A stretch of DNA of 64,000 nucleotides from NCBI GenBank assembly GCA_039545275.1, contig BCHS01000006.1, positions 310,001-374,000 on the forward strand. Direction: 5' to 3'. The translations under genes and the position numbers were made by a program. The notes beneath the pieces are model-generated. The model was not told where the DNA came from. It searched no databases and was given only the letters and a program-made list of their open reading frames with translations. This document shows positions 1 to 13,187 of the stretch, one piece after another; position 1 is the stretch's first letter; every line of letters starts with the position of its first letter. Source of the DNA: Pseudomicrostroma phylloplanum (taxonomy: Eukaryota; Basidiomycota; Exobasidiomycetes; Microstromatales).

Positions 1-2
1 TC

Positions 3-789
3 GGCTCTTGTGCCCCTGCATTGCTCGTGTCATCCCCGAAAAAAGCCTTATCGTCGTCGGAGCCTTGCACACCCACCTATCCGGCTCGGAAGGAAGGAAG
101 GAAGAAAGCGCATCGCGATTGCCCTCGACGGTCATATCGCCCTGAGATATACCGAAGGGTGGCAGGTGTAACGTCCCCTCCTTGCAATGTTGCTGTCGAA
201 TCGTTCCTGCTTCGCCATCGCCATGGTGATTGCCGACCATATGAACCACTCAATTGCCGTGAGCGAATGAGGTCCCGGCGCTTGGCCTGACTTGGCCCTG
301 GCCAAGGTCATTACCAGCCATTATCTGCAGATGAGCCTTCTGTACGAGTTCACCGGATCGCTTCGACCTCGCCAGACTCTACCTTCTCTTTCCCAGCGAA
401 GGCTCAACGAATGAAAGCGCCCCAAAGGATACCCCCCTCGTCAGTCCTATGCAAGAAGCATTCGCATGGTTCATCATCGCGTATTGTGCACTGGCAATCC
501 TCGGCGTGAGTGACGATGATGAGGACGAGATCAAGGCCCGAGGCGTTGTACATTTCAAGCCTTCACGATTGCTCGAGCGTTTCGCCCGATGGTGCACATC
601 CTGGAAAGCACACAGAGTGAATGAACAGGTAAGGATGAGCAGAAGGGCGGGACAGTCAGTAGCTGGTCGGGAATTGCGAAGCAGAGCTGACTTCAGTCTC
701 TACTCCCTCTTCCATAGGCTCTGTTGAAACTTCGCCAAGATCTGTCAGAGCTTTTCTCCGCACACTCGCCCGCACATCCCATTCTTTGA
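3..789 (+). CDS. 3' part of an unrecognised gene, one predicted membrane segment
   Basis: The gene is cut by the window edge. Modelled exons are <3..258, 336..628 and 718..789 (TGA), with introns beginning GTGAGC and GTAAGG and the last acceptor at CCATAG. Exons 2 and 3 join in frame and look coding. They contain a short hydrophobic stretch (WFIIAYCALAIL, about 455-500), an acidic patch (DDDEDE) and a basic Arg/Lys-rich tail ending in SPAHPIL. This suggests one transmembrane or membrane-anchoring helix followed by a charged C-terminus. I do not recognise the family. The first exon and the acceptor at 335 are weak; other AG sites at 306, 316 and 330 are possible. No function is proposed. Confidence 0.4.
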
Positions 790-906
790 GCCTTGCCTTG
801 ACCTCGTATACCCACACGCTCCTTGATGAATATGATTAATTGTGCCCTTGGCATGGTATGAATGATCATGACGGTGACGGACACAAGCCTCGCCGATGCT
901 CTCTCT

Positions 907-1704
907 CTATCTCGCAGCTCCTTCTACCGTCCTCACCTCCGGTGTCGAAGTTCCCGACCTCGACTTCTGAAGTCCGTCCCCAGACCGAGAGCCACTTCGA
1001 CTACCGCCCCTCCTCCCTGGTCTCCGCTTATCAGCATTGCTGTCCACCTGTCCCTTCCCATCTCCAGCCTTGACCGCGCTACTCTCCTTGACCGGCACGT
1101 CTCCAAAGATCCTCCTGCGTGCCTCTTCGTACTCCTTTTCCCGCTCCTGGAGCGTCTTCCTCCTGCTCGCAGCATCGCCCTCTGTGCTCGAGGAGCCGGC
1201 GCGAGAGGAAGAGGCGCTGCTGTTGGGGTCGCGCCGGAGGATCTGAGGCGCAGGCTCGGGGGCGAGGGCAGAGGGTGGCAGGTTTGATGGGGGACCGGTG
1301 ACTCGGGGAGCTATTGAGAAGGGGAACGGGGCCGCCTGAGGAGAGCTAGATGCTGGCGAGGCAGATTGCGATGATGTGGAAGAGCTGTGCAGGTAGGGAG
1401 TGTTGCTCTCAAGGTTAGAGCTGTGGCCTCTTCTGGCTGAAGGGATATGTCGTTGTACTCACGCAGACTTGCTACGACCGGCCAGCAATGTCACCGGCGG
1501 ACCAGCCCGATTGGCCTTGTTAGGAGCTGCTGCTGATCCCAGAGAAGGCCATGCATCCTGACTTGACTCCTTCGCAGTACCAAGGTCATCTGCCACTGCT
1601 GAAGCATTGCTCTGCTCCCCCTCGTCATTCTCCCAGTCATCAATGATGGAAGAGTCCGCGGCAGCCTGCTTGGCCTTGATGGTCGGCTTCCACCGCGTTG
1701 CCAT
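907..1704 (-). CDS. SUZ-domain RNA-binding protein (SZRD1-like)
   Basis: Two exons, 1704..1463 and 1420..907, with a 42-bp intron (GTGAGT...CACAG), give 251 residues. The N-terminus reads MATRWKPTIKAKQAA and is followed by an acidic DDWENDEGE segment. After a Ser/Pro-rich linker comes the diagnostic SUZ motif: PQILRRDPN, then an alternating Arg/Glu helix LQEREKEYEEARRRIFG. The tail is Arg/Gly/Ser-rich. SUZ domains are short conserved RNA-binding segments found in SZRD1 and R3H-SUZ proteins; a role in mRNA binding is inferred from that family only. It is divergent from the alpha-mannosidase gene, sharing a ~400-bp intergenic region. The start was chosen because the ATG at 1704 gives the typical MA.RW.P opening. 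Confidence 0.75.
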
Positions 1705-2103
1705 CTCTGACTGTAGAGGAGAGGACTGCCTACAGAAGGGCCGGCAGCCTTTACTGCGAGGGAGGAAGGCTGGTGTCGAAGTATCTTTTTGGTAGCGAGT
1801 GCCTCCGAGCAACGCTCCTTTCCGGGCAGCGAGTTGCTGCAGAGGCGGCGAGCGGAGAATGAAAGCGGCGAGTGGTCAAGGCAAGGCAACGGGCCGAAGG
1901 GTGCGTCCGTGCGTCAGCCGGATCAGCCGTCGAGGGGCCACCACGCCTCGTTGTCCCTCCGTCCTTCCTGTTCACCTTCGTTGTCCCTCCATCGTCCGTT
2001 TGCTGTACGGTCGACTCACCGTCCCCTCCCCTACCTACCGATACCCTGTCTGAGAAGCATACTCGACCTTGAAAGACTCACACACGAGCACACACACACG
2101 ATC
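1705..2103. promoter_or_regulatory. Divergent promoter region (SUZ gene / AMS1)
   Basis: This 399-bp stretch lies between two start codons on opposite strands. It is pyrimidine-rich near the mannosidase start (about 1960-2060) and carries an ACAC run just before ATG 2104. I see no gene in it. Confidence 0.4.
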
Positions 2104-5100
2104 ATGCCCTACCCAGTCCTGGCCGCCGATGCAGCCCGGCCCGTCCGAGGCCCCTCCATCCGAAGCCAGCAAGAGAGGAGGCTCAACGACTTTGTCGGAG
2201 GCCAATTTGCCAACTACAACCTCACCTCCGTCCTCTTTGAAGATCGTAGCGATGATGAAAAGGTCATCTCTATGGGCAAGTGGAGCCCGGATATTGGCGC
2301 GAAGCCTTCCTTTGATGTTGCCAAGAAGCAAAAGTATGTTGAGTGTAAGAAGGGGGACGCGTTTGGGCCTAGCTGGACCAATCATTGGGTGCGAGTGACA
2401 ATCAATGTACCGAAGGAGTGGCAGGACAAGGAGTGGGTGGAGCTCGAGGTCAGTATGCGAGGGGNGCTACTGCAGTCACTTTGGCGAGACGACTTACAGG
2501 TATACTCTCTTCTCCTATTGCCCGATCCTTCAGTTCGACCCGCGATGCGAGGCCTTGATCTACAGTGAAGACGGCGCAGCTCTGCAAGGTATCACCGGTG
2601 GTGGAGACATGCGTCGTGTCGACTTCCCTCTGAAGCCAAAGATGCGCAAGGGCACCCTCACCCTATACATCGAGATCACCTGCAACGCGATGTTCGGCCT
2701 TCCCAGCGACAGCACCGGTGATCCCGATCCCGACCGCTTCTTCGTCCTGGCCTCAGCGGACATCGTCGTCAAGAGACCTCAGGCTTGGAAGCTCATGTGG
2801 GACTGGGAGATCCTACGAGGCTGTGTCAATGAGATGCCAAAAGACGGAGTGCTGCAGAACAAGGCACTATGGATCTGCAATGAGATCATGACGACTTTTA
2901 GAAAGGGCGATCTGTCGTCCATCGAGCGCTGCAGGAAGATCGCCGAAGAGATCCTCGGAGCAAAGTGGGAGGAAGACGGCGCAGACGTCTACAAGAGCAG
3001 CGAGGGCGATCGAGCAGCACCTCAACTCTGGAGTCTGGGGCACACCCACATCGATACTGCATGGCTGTGGCCTTTCAGCGCTACGCAGCAAAAGGTGGCT
3101 CGAAGCTGGTCGACTCAGCTCGACCTCATGGACCGCTACCCAGAGTACAAATTCACTGCATCGACTGCTCAGCAATTCGCTTGGTTGGAAGAGCTCTACC
3201 CCGAACTCTTTGAGAGGGTTAAGCAGAAGGTCAAGGAGGGTCGCTTCATCCCCATCGGAGGTACATGGGTTGAGAACGACGCCAACCTTCCTAGCGGTGA
3301 GGCCTTCGTTCGTCAATTCCTCTATGGTCAGCGCTACTTCGAGTCTCGCTTCGGTAAGCGCTGCGATATCTTTTGGCTCCCAGACTCCTTTGGCTACAAT
3401 GCTCAGATCCCTCAGCTGGCTCGAGAGTCTGGTTGTGATTATTGGTTCACTCAGAAGCTGAGCTGGAGCAACATCAACAAGTTCCCTCACAACACCTTCA
3501 TGTGGACTGGTCTTGATGGTACGCAGATTATCACGCACATGACTCCCGTTGACAACTACGACTCTCAGTGCGGTGTAGATGACATTCGAAAGGGATCGTG
3601 GAACAACAAGAATCTCAATGTCCAGCCTGCTGCCCTACACCTCTATGGCTGGGGAGACGGTGGAGGCGGGCCTAATGCGCCAAATCTGGAGAAGCTGCGA
3701 CGAGCTCGAGCCGTCTACAACAACGGCTATACCGAGATGCCAAAGGTTGTAGTAGGCCACGACGCTCGAGACTTCTACGACCATGTTTTGAAGACCACTA
3801 AGCAAGGAGAGAGGCTTCCTACCTGGCAGGGCGAGATCTATCTGGAGTTCCACAGAGCCGTTCAGACCTCCCACGGATCGATCAAGCGATGGAACAGGAA
3901 GTTGGAGATTCTCCTGCACAATGTCGAGTGGGTCGCGACTCTTGCTACTATTGGCGACGCCGGCGGCAAGTACAAGTACCCCAAAGAGAAGCTCGATGCG
4001 CTGTGGGAGCCCTTCTTGAAGTGTCAGTTCCACGACGTCCTGCCTGGTAGCTCAATCCGTCTAGTCTACGATGATGCAGAGAAGATCTACGCGGACATTG
4101 ACCGCAAGGCTCGAGCCCTCCTCGAAGAGGCAGAGTCTGCTCTCACTAGCAAGGCGGCTCTTGTGGGAGTGGTCAACACGCTCGATGTACCTCGACGAGA
4201 GCTGGTCCAGGTCCCTCTGGCAGGCCGTGGAGGTAGCGAGGTTCACATGTTGGAACAGACGGCTGTCCAGATGTCTGAGGATGGCTCTACGGCTCTTCTA
4301 CTGGTCGAAGACGTCAACAAGACCGGTATCATTGCACCTAGCCGCTCATCGGCTCTCGTGATGCGAGACTTGGAGGCGGTCTCTCTCGTTGAGAGTGCCA
4401 ATGGTGACTTTGACCTTAGCAACTCAAACCTCAGCATCAAGGTGTCCAACGGTCGCATCACGTCCATCTACGATCTCATTGCGGATCGCGAGATCATTGC
4501 TGCTGGTCGTACTGCAGGGCTGGTCATCTGCGAAGACTACCCTGGCCAATTCGACGCTTGGGACACCGACATCTGGTCCCTTGACACTCTCGAGGAGATT
4601 CGCTTTGATCGAGTGCGCGTTCAGCAGCGTGGCCCCTGGAGGGCTACCTTGGCCCTAGAGGCTAGCTTCGGCAAGAGCAAGGCTACCTTCTCGCTGAGCC
4701 TGGATGCGCTGCCCGCCACGGCCCAGACGGGCAGTGTATCGCAGAGGCGCACTGCTCGCTCCTACCTCAACATCCAGGCGCACGTCGACTGGCACGAGAA
4801 GCACCGCTTCCTCCGCTTCGAGGTCCCCACCAATCTCCAGACCGATTCTGCCTCCTTCGAAACGCAATTCGGCGTGACCAAGCGACCCACCTCTAGGAAC
4901 ACCTCGTGGGAAGCTGCCAAATTCGAAGTCTGCGGACACAAGTTCACCGATCTCTCCGAGGCCAACTACGGATTTGCGATTCTCAACGACTGCAAGTATG
5001 GGCATTCCGCCGAGGGAGGGACATTGAGGATTTCCTTGCTCAAGGCGGCTACGTATCCTGATGCGCACCAGGACGAGGGGGAGCATGTATTCTCCTTTGC

Positions 5101-5602
5101 CCTCTACCCGCATGCGGGGGCACTGCCAGAGAGCGACGTCGTGTCTGCCGCTCGCATCTACAATAACCCAGTCGAAGAGGCAAGCCTGCGCAGAGCCTTT
5201 TCTTCTGCGTCTCTGCCTATGTCCGCCACACCCACACCCACGATGCCCTTCAGCCTCGAGCAATCAGCCAAGGGCACCGTCGTTCTGGACACGATGAAGC
5301 GCGGCGAGCAGGACTTTGCCTATTACGGCAAGAAAGCTTCCAGCGACGCCAAGACGGTCGTCCTGCGCATGTACGAGTCCCTTGGAGCGGCTGCGACTGT
5401 GGATCTGAAGATTGCAGAGGGTTTGAAGATCAAGAAGGTCGTGGAGTGCACGATCCTTGAGGATGAGCTGGAGAAGGCCGAGGGAGGAAAGGGGGAGGCG
5501 GAGGGTATGAAAAGTTTCGTTGATCCGAGGGATGGAAGCACGGCAGTCTCGATGCACTTTAGGGCCTTCCAGGTCAAGACGATCAAGATCTACCTGGCCT
5601 AG
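2104..5602 (+). CDS. AMS1: Alpha-mannosidase, glycoside hydrolase family 38 (vacuolar AMS1 type)
   Basis: Exons 2104..2448 and 2534..5602 give 1137 residues, close to yeast Ams1 (about 1080). The 85-bp intron (GTCAGT...TTCAG) contains one undetermined base at 2465; splicing joins VELE to FDPRCEAL. The GH38 catalytic core is clear: HTHIDTAWLW near residue 285 (zinc-binding His/Asp), WLPDSFGYN near 396 with the nucleophile Asp about 399, and the substrate-site segment KLSWSNINKFPHNTF. There is no signal peptide, as expected for Ams1, which reaches the vacuole by the Cvt/autophagy route in yeast. It trims mannose from free N-glycans. Localisation is inferred from the family. Transcription converges with the TTC1-like gene. 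Confidence 0.95.
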
Positions 5603-5831
5603 CTGATGCTGATGCTGATGGATGGACAATGCAAGTCAATGAGAAGTGCAAGGAGGGAAAGAAGGTGAAAAAGGTGAATGGTCATGGGCGTGACCTGACC
5701 TGATCTGGAACAGTGTAGCGAAGTAGTGACCTCGAAAGAGAGTAATACAAAGAACTCTCCCCATTACGTCACATTGCACAGCACAGCGCCCCCTTACTCC
5801 CTCGCTCCCCCTCTCCCACCTCTTCTCCTCT

Positions 5832-7047
5832 CTACCTCTGAAACTTCATCCCCCACCCCGCCCCCTCTCCCTCTCCCTTCCTCTCCATCTTGAAATTATC
5901 CGTACTAAGTCCAAACCACCCCAAGAACTTATCCCCCACCTCCTTCAACTTGCCCAGCATCTCCGCCTTCTCCCTCTCTCTTTCCTCTTCCAACTCTTGA
6001 CGGGCTTGTGGGATTTGAGTGGAGAGGAGGGAGGAGAGGAGAGTAGGGGGGAGGTGAGGGTGGGAGGAGAGGGTTTGCAGGGTGTGCAGATGGGTGGAGA
6101 GGAGGGAGGATTTGCTGACTGGGGATGAGGTTGAGGTGGGGAGAGCGGTACTGTTACTATCAACCTCTAGAATCATCCCACTAAGAGCCTGAGAGAGACG
6201 ATGTAGCGCCTTGAGGTGGTCGGGCGTGTCCCGTAGAGCTTCCTCGCTTGCGTGGCGGGCGGAGGCGAATTGCTCCTGTTGACAGCGGTAGCGACAGCGG
6301 CGATAGCGACAGCGGCGGTAGCGGTAGCGATGGCGGGGGTGGTGGGGAGAGGGAACGGGAGCAGAGCATAAAGGGTCAGTCAACAAGACTCTATACGACA
6401 TGCCCTGCCCCCGGCCCCGGCCCTTGTACTGTACTCACAAGCTTCAAAAACCCCGCAGCGCAATTAGCATAGCACGCCGTGCGTAGCTCTTTTACCTGCA
6501 TCTCTAGGCTGTGGAGCAGCTCCGCTTCCTCTGCGTGCAGTCTTTCTGCTTTTGTGAGTGGCAGGGATGCTCCGGCCGTAGTCGCAGAGGTGGAGGTAGA
6601 CTGGAGTGCGAGGGCAGCCGCTTCCTCCTCCGTGAGCTCGATAAGCCCGCTGCTTGCCTGAGGAGGAGGGGGAGGGGGAAGGGGAGCCGATTGAGCAGGG
6701 GCACGGGCAGGCGTAGGAGTAGGAGTAGGGGCAGGGGTGGCCGTAGAGGTATGGCCCTTCTTGCTCTTGCTCGTACTCTTGCTCTTGGAGTCAGCCCGAG
6801 GAGCAGAGGAGACTTGATCAACCCAACTCCCTCCTTCGTCTTGCTCCTCCTCTCCCTCTCCCTCTTCTTGGCCCTCTTCTTCCTCTCCTTTCTCGCCCTC
6901 CTCCTCGTCGAGAACTTCCGTCCTGGGCGGCAGCGCAGCAATCGCATCCCCATAAAGTGCAACTGCCTCGCCGTACAACTTGCGCTCAAAGAGGGCGTTT
7001 GCGTGGGACTTGAGGGGGAGCGAGGAGGAGAGGGCTTGTTGGAGCTC
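5832..7047 (-). CDS. TTC1: TTC1-like tetratricopeptide-repeat protein (probably 3' part of a DUS1-TTC1 fusion)
   Basis: Exons 7047..6439 and 6275..5832 join at FLKL|EQFASARHA. The exons contain TPR helices (SHANALFERKLYGEAVALY; a second pair ending LKALHRLSQAL) interrupted by a long Glu/Ser/Pro-rich insert. The C-terminus carries the TTC1 signature MLGKLKEVGDKF followed by GLSTDNF. TTC1-type TPR proteins are adaptors that bind Hsp90 or G-alpha subunits. The first exon has no ATG before the TPR and begins at a strong acceptor (CTCTCAG). The only separate start I can build is a 7-codon exon at 7178, just 25 bp past the DUS1 stop. The donor GTACGT at 7212 inside DUS1 is in phase, so a single spliced fusion gene is the better model (5832..8983, about 908 residues). 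Confidence 0.8.
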
Positions 7048-7203
7048 CTGAGAGGGGCGAAAGGAGGAGGAGGAGAGGGCGAGAGAGAAAAGACAAGAGA
7101 GGAGAAGGGAGAAAGGGAGAAGCAAGATCTGATTTCAGAAAGACTTTCTCTCTACACGAGCAACACGACCATGCCCATCTGTCTTCTTGCGCCACGGCCA
7201 CAC

Positions 7204-8983
7204 TCAACGTACACGTATCCGCTTCGCATCACCTCCTTGCCCTTGCCCTGTATGCCCTCCAGCATCGCCGTCGTCGCCTTCGTCGGAAGCCATGACCCGT
7301 TTCTCCCCCTCGGTCTGCACGTCGGCCGGGTCTACCATTCCGTTGGACTTGCTGACGGATGCCGCAGACGCAGACGCAGACGCAGGTGCAGGTGCAGGAG
7401 CAGCTCCATCTCCAGAGCCAGAGGCAGTTCCAGCTCCAGTCTCAGCCTCCACAGTCCCCGCGCTAGCAGCTGTATCCTTTTCTTGCTTTGCCTGCTTTGC
7501 ATCGACTGCGGGAGCGGCAGGCGCGGCCTCGGGGAGTGGCGGACGGAAGTAAGGCTGACAGAGCCAGTGCGGGAGGTAGCGCTGTTCTGGTGGTGGGAGG
7601 TGTTTCGATGTGCTTGGCGGGGGTGAGGAAGAGAAGGAGGGGTCTTTGCGGTCTGCCTATTCAAGGGAAATCGGGGGAGGGAGTAGCAGTAGTAAAGTCA
7701 GACCAGAAAGCGACTCTTCTCTCTCTTGGTCTCGCTTGGGGGCTGCAACTCACCATCAGCCTCTCATCAAGCAGGTCCATCGCATCGCGATACTCCTTTA
7801 CAATCACTGCTCTCTCCTGTCCCTCTTGCGGGTGGAGTAGCTTAGCCTTCCCAATATTCGCTCTGATGTCGGTATGTCTCTCCAGTGCCGGCCTGCAAAT
7901 TTTGAAAATATGACCCTTGACCGCCCCTGGCTCGGTACGAGTCTTGCACTGCACGACTTCGTCCAGATAGGCGTGGGCGATGGCGGGGATGTAGGGGAAG
8001 GGAGCCCACTCCGGGTTTGGCTCGGGACCGTCGGAGCGATGCGGGAAGAGGTCGACAGACATTGTATCCCTTAGCTCTCGAGTCGAGAAGATTGTCGGGT
8101 TGTACAGGTTGCCCTCTGCACTCATGACCCCATCTGCGCCCGTCTTGTCGAGCGCGCTCTGCAGGTCCTCTCCATAGAGGATGTTGCCATTGGCGAACAC
8201 AGGTACGTCGAGTGCCTCCTTGACCGCTCTGATCTTCTTCCAGTCTGCTACACCCGTCTTGTGTCCCTTTTGCTCCCTCGTGCGCCCGTGGACAGTGACG
8301 ATCTGCGCTCCGGCGTGCTGCAGCATCTTGGCATAGGCGACTGTGCGCTCCACGTCGTCAAACACCCTCATCTTGGCCGTGACGGGGATGCGCAGGTTGA
8401 GGTGGAGAGTGTTGATGATGCTGAAGATGAGAGGCCAGTCTTCCTGGAGGTAGGAGCCATAGTGTCCCCTCTTGGCAATATGTTGCGGGCAGCCCAGATT
8501 GAGATCCACGGCGAGACAGTGGTCCTGTACATGCTCTGCAGCCTCGAGGATAATTTTTGGGTCGCTACCTGCCAGCTGAACCACCAGCATCTTGTCCTCC
8601 CCACTGCCCTCTTCGCCGAGGTCCACATCGAACCACTCGAGGGCTTTGGCGCGCGAATTTTTGCTCTTGCCATGCAGCGAGTCGACCAAGGAGCGACAGT
8701 TGATCATGGGGCTGTAGCAGAGATCGGCGCCGTATCTGCGAGAGAGGGTGCGCCAGGGGAGCTCCGAGGCAGAGACCATGGGAGCGACAATGTACTTTGA
8801 AGAGTTGAGTACCTCCTTGTAGAAGGTGTACCCGCTGGGCTTCTGGTGGATGGGCGTACCGGGGTCGGGGAAGGCGGAGAGGGGCAGGATGGGCGGGAGT
8901 GAACTGCCCGAGGCTTTGCTAGGCCCGGCGAGCGAAGAAGAGGAGGAGGATGTAGACGCCTCATCGCTGATGCGAGAAGGCAT
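7204..8983 (-). CDS. DUS1: tRNA-dihydrouridine synthase 1 (DUS1)
   Basis: Exons 8983..7754 and 7656..7204 give 560 residues if the TGA at 7206 is used. It reduces U16/U17 of tRNA with FMN and NAD(P)H. The FMN TIM-barrel is recognisable: YIVAPMVSASELPWR, YSPMINCRSL (open-site loop), VVQLAGSDP, the active-site segment DLNLGCPQHIAKRGHYGSYL with its catalytic Cys, PVTAKMRVF, TVHGRTREQKG and FANGNILYGEDL. The spliced C-terminal exon holds a conserved-looking YLPHWLCQPYFRP and then a low-complexity Ala/Ser/Pro tail. A consensus donor GTACGT sits two codons before the stop and is in phase with the TPR exon downstream, so the natural transcript may continue into the TTC1-like exons. The start ATG 8983 is divergent from DAHP synthase. 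Confidence 0.93.
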
Positions 8984-9553
8984 TATGGGCGCCGAGTGGA
9001 AGAGGGCTGAGAGGGATGAGGAAGGAGTGAAGAGGCCAAGTGGCGCTGGAGGTGGTGCGACGAGAGGTGCACGGGGAAGAGGTGCGGTCCGTAGCGATGA
9101 GATGGACCGCCAGGCTCGGCGTGAGATGGCAGCAGCAGCCGTCGTCGTGGTGGAAGGGGTGATGGGTGAGGGCAGATGAGAGTGATGGCCCTTTGGTGGT
9201 GATGCTCTCCGTGGATGTTCCTATCGGTGATGCTGACTGACTGACTGGCTGAGTCTGTCCTTCTGGCTTTTGCCTTTCCGCAAATCTCCCCTTTGGCTGG
9301 GTGGTGTGTGGGTGGTGTGTGTGCGTGCGTGTGCGTGCGTGTGCGTGTGCATGTGTGCGCATCCCCGTCTTCCGGCGGCAGATCGCAGCCAATTTTTTCT
9401 GAACAGAGGCGCAGAGCGGCAGCTGAAGACAAGCAAGCAGTGACACACAGGCGCAGACTACAAGGAAGATCCACTCACCCAGCATCACTCACCTCAAGAT
9501 CACACTCCACACGCACACACTACTCATCCCCACGCACACAGCCACAGCCAGTC
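8984..9553. promoter_or_regulatory. Divergent promoter region (DUS1 / DAHP synthase) with GT-rich microsatellite
   Basis: A 570-bp intergenic stretch. It contains an alternating GTGTGT/GCGTGC purine-pyrimidine run at about 9303-9362, which could adopt Z-DNA, and an AC-rich leader (about 9500-9550) before ATG 9554. No gene is seen. Confidence 0.4.
9303..9362. repeat. GT/GC alternating microsatellite
   Basis: The run is an imperfect (GTGTGC)n dinucleotide-type repeat of about 60 bp inside the shared promoter region. It is read directly from the sequence. Any effect on transcription is unknown. Confidence 0.8.
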
Positions 9554-10943
<1,390 letters not shown>

Positions 10944-11366
10944 GAGAGAGAGAGGGATACACCTTGATGCGAGTCGGGTCGAGTGGAGAGGGGAGGAGAG
11001 GAGACAAGTGCCAGACATCATCTCCCTTTGGTAGGAAAAGGGGTCGGGAGGTTTACAGTTGTGAAATGTACATTGCTTGCATGGATACGTGCTTGCGTGC
11101 TTGCTTGCTTGCAGCGAAAGTGCGCTGGAACATGAATCATCGGTCCTACCTCGTCTATCTGTCTGTCTGTCTGTCGTAGTCATGTGGCTCCTCCCTCATA
11201 GTGCTCCCAGCCGAGGAGTCTAGAGTCTGACCGAACCGGACTCTCTCGCAGCCTGCACATTGGTGAGGCCGGCGTTGCGTTCGTCCTGCCCTCGTCTCCT
11301 CTCCTGTCGGCTCACATCTCCACTCAGCGCCCCCCCTCCCCTCCTCCAACATCCCCCCCCTTCACC
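10944..11366. other. Convergent intergenic region (DAHP synthase / BRX1)
   Basis: A 423-bp stretch between two stop codons. It holds short simple repeats: TGCT/GCTTGC at about 11090-11113 and (TCTG)n at about 11158-11174. No coding region is supported. Confidence 0.5.
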
Positions 11367-12843
11367 TCAAGCGAACACCCGATCAGTAGCCAGCTCATTC
11401 ACCTTTCTCTCCCTCTGCAGCTTGGCCACCTTTGTCTTGAAGGCGTCCTGGTCATTCGCGCGCGACTTGTACTCTTCCCCCTTCTTGTGCCGCGCTAGGT
11501 GGCGTACCGTATTCGGAGAGACGTATTCTGGTGGGCGAGGCGAGGATGGGAGGAGAAAGGAGGGTTTACAGAGGGAAAGGGTCAGCTGATCGGATCTTTG
11601 TTTCGGCTTCCTTCCAGGGGGACATTCGGCCGGGTCTGGTCTGGGTCCGGGATCCATTACTCACCTGGGTTCTCGTACAATGTGGCTCCACCAAAGCTCC
11701 CTTCGAAGATCCTAATGGGCGTCATCACAAACCGCGGTCCAATCTCCACCAATGTAGGCGGCTTCTCCTCTTCCCCTGCCTTCTTACTCCTCTTGGCCCT
11801 CTTGTCCGGCTCAGCCCCCGAGGCGAGCTCCTGCGCCTTTTGTAGAATGGCACTCCCCGGATCCTCCTCTATGATCTGGTAGTTGCGGAACCAGATCTTC
11901 CCGTCCAGTACGCTGAATGTGAGTACATGGTCCACGAATGGCTTTGTACGTCTGGAAGTGCGCGGCACACCAAAGGCCTGCGTGAGGAGTTCCTTCAGGA
12001 GGGACCAGTGGGGTGATTGGTCAAAGGCCGAGTCAAAGGAGAGGATGGGACGGGAGCCCTTTAGACAGTTTCCCGTCATCTTGAGCTCGTCCATAGTATG
12101 GATGTTCTGGATGAAGAGCTTCGCAGAGGGACCGTTGGGTGTTTTGGAGGCCCATAGGTAGAGATCTTGATGCTTGCGAGCTTCAAAGTAAAGGGTGTTC
12201 TGGATCGGGCCAGAGATCAACGGCGAGGGAGGGGAGAGGGTCAGCGTGGGCGTGAAATGAAGTGGTCATCACCACCGAAAACCCCTCTACTCACGTTGCA
12301 GTTGTTCAGCTCGGCGAGCTCATTGATGATGTGGAGATTCGATTTAGAGTCCAGCTTGGAATCTGTTGAAAGAGAGACGCAACGATGAACAGAGTCAGCT
12401 TCTGCGAGGAATGCAATTTCGCAATATCTGTTCGATGCCAAGCAGCCAAGCTGTCAAGGAGCTAGCTTGATGAGCTCTCTTGCAGTACGTAGAAGGAGAT
12501 GACATCGAGCATCCCAGCACGTTCTTGCGAAGGTTCTACTGTGCCAGGCTGTGCCCTCTTCCTGCCATTCTCCAGAGATACACCCATCGCAGGCGAAAGG
12601 GACCACGGAGCTGGGCACTGCACCGAGGAAAGTATACTCACCCTTCTTGGAGTGGGGCATGAGGACCTCCAAATCAGACACCAAGTGCCTCATTTGGCTC
12701 GTCACACCTCGAGAAGGAATCAGAAGGACCCTCTGCTTGTTTCGGCGGATCACTCCACCCAGAGCACCGCTTTGCTGCGCATCCTCCCCTGCGTCGGTAG
12801 AGGAAGCCTTGCGCTTATTGACCTGGCGCAAGATTGATGCCAT
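11367..12843 (-). CDS. BRX1: Ribosome biogenesis protein BRX1 (Brix domain)
   Basis: Four exons, 12843..12642, 12362..12295, 12199..11665 and 11527..11367, give 321 residues (yeast Brx1 is 291). Brx1 is a nucleolar Brix-domain factor needed for early 60S subunit assembly. It shows KQRVLLIPSRGVTSQMRHL at the start of the Brix fold, the junction NELAELNNCN|NTLYFEARKHQDLYLW, GNCLKGSRPILSFD, and RRTKPFVDHVLTFSVLDGK. It ends with a basic helical tail (ARHKKGEEYKSR). All junctions keep frame. It lies in tandem with REI1, another 60S maturation factor, but each gene has its own ~300-bp upstream region. Confidence 0.95.
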
Positions 12844-13187
12844 CAGAGCAACGACGACCCAAAGAAGAAGGTGGAGCTTTGTGAGACCGGGTTTGCAGGG
12901 TGATGGGAGTGCAAGAGGGGCACGCAAATAGCAGCCCGACTCAAGATGCACGCTAAAATTTGTTGTCTCTCGCCTATGCCGGCCAGTGTGGCGCGCTCAC
13001 CCAGTGCGGACTTGAGACGCGGGTCCTCGAATCTGGTTAGACTAGGCAAAGCTTCAAAGAGACGCGGCGCGGGGGTGCAAATGTATACCGAAAGTGGGTC
13101 AGATTGGCAAGAGAACTCTTGTTGGTTGGCATGATGACTGGAGGGCTATACAATCGATTCCTAACATGAGGCGCAAGCAACGTGGAT
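12844..13187. other. Intergenic region (BRX1 promoter / REI1 3' end)
   Basis: A 344-bp stretch between two minus-strand genes. It should hold the BRX1 promoter and REI1 terminator. I see no distinctive motif. Confidence 0.4.

Noticed and set aside
3668..5263. Several minus-strand frames of up to 202 codons within AMS1
   Set aside because: They are antisense shadows of a clearly coding GH38 gene.
7158..7178. Separate 7-codon first exon for the TTC1-like gene
   Set aside because: It would leave 25 bp for a whole promoter and leader after the DUS1 stop and uses a poor GTGTAG donor; the fusion model needs no such assumption.
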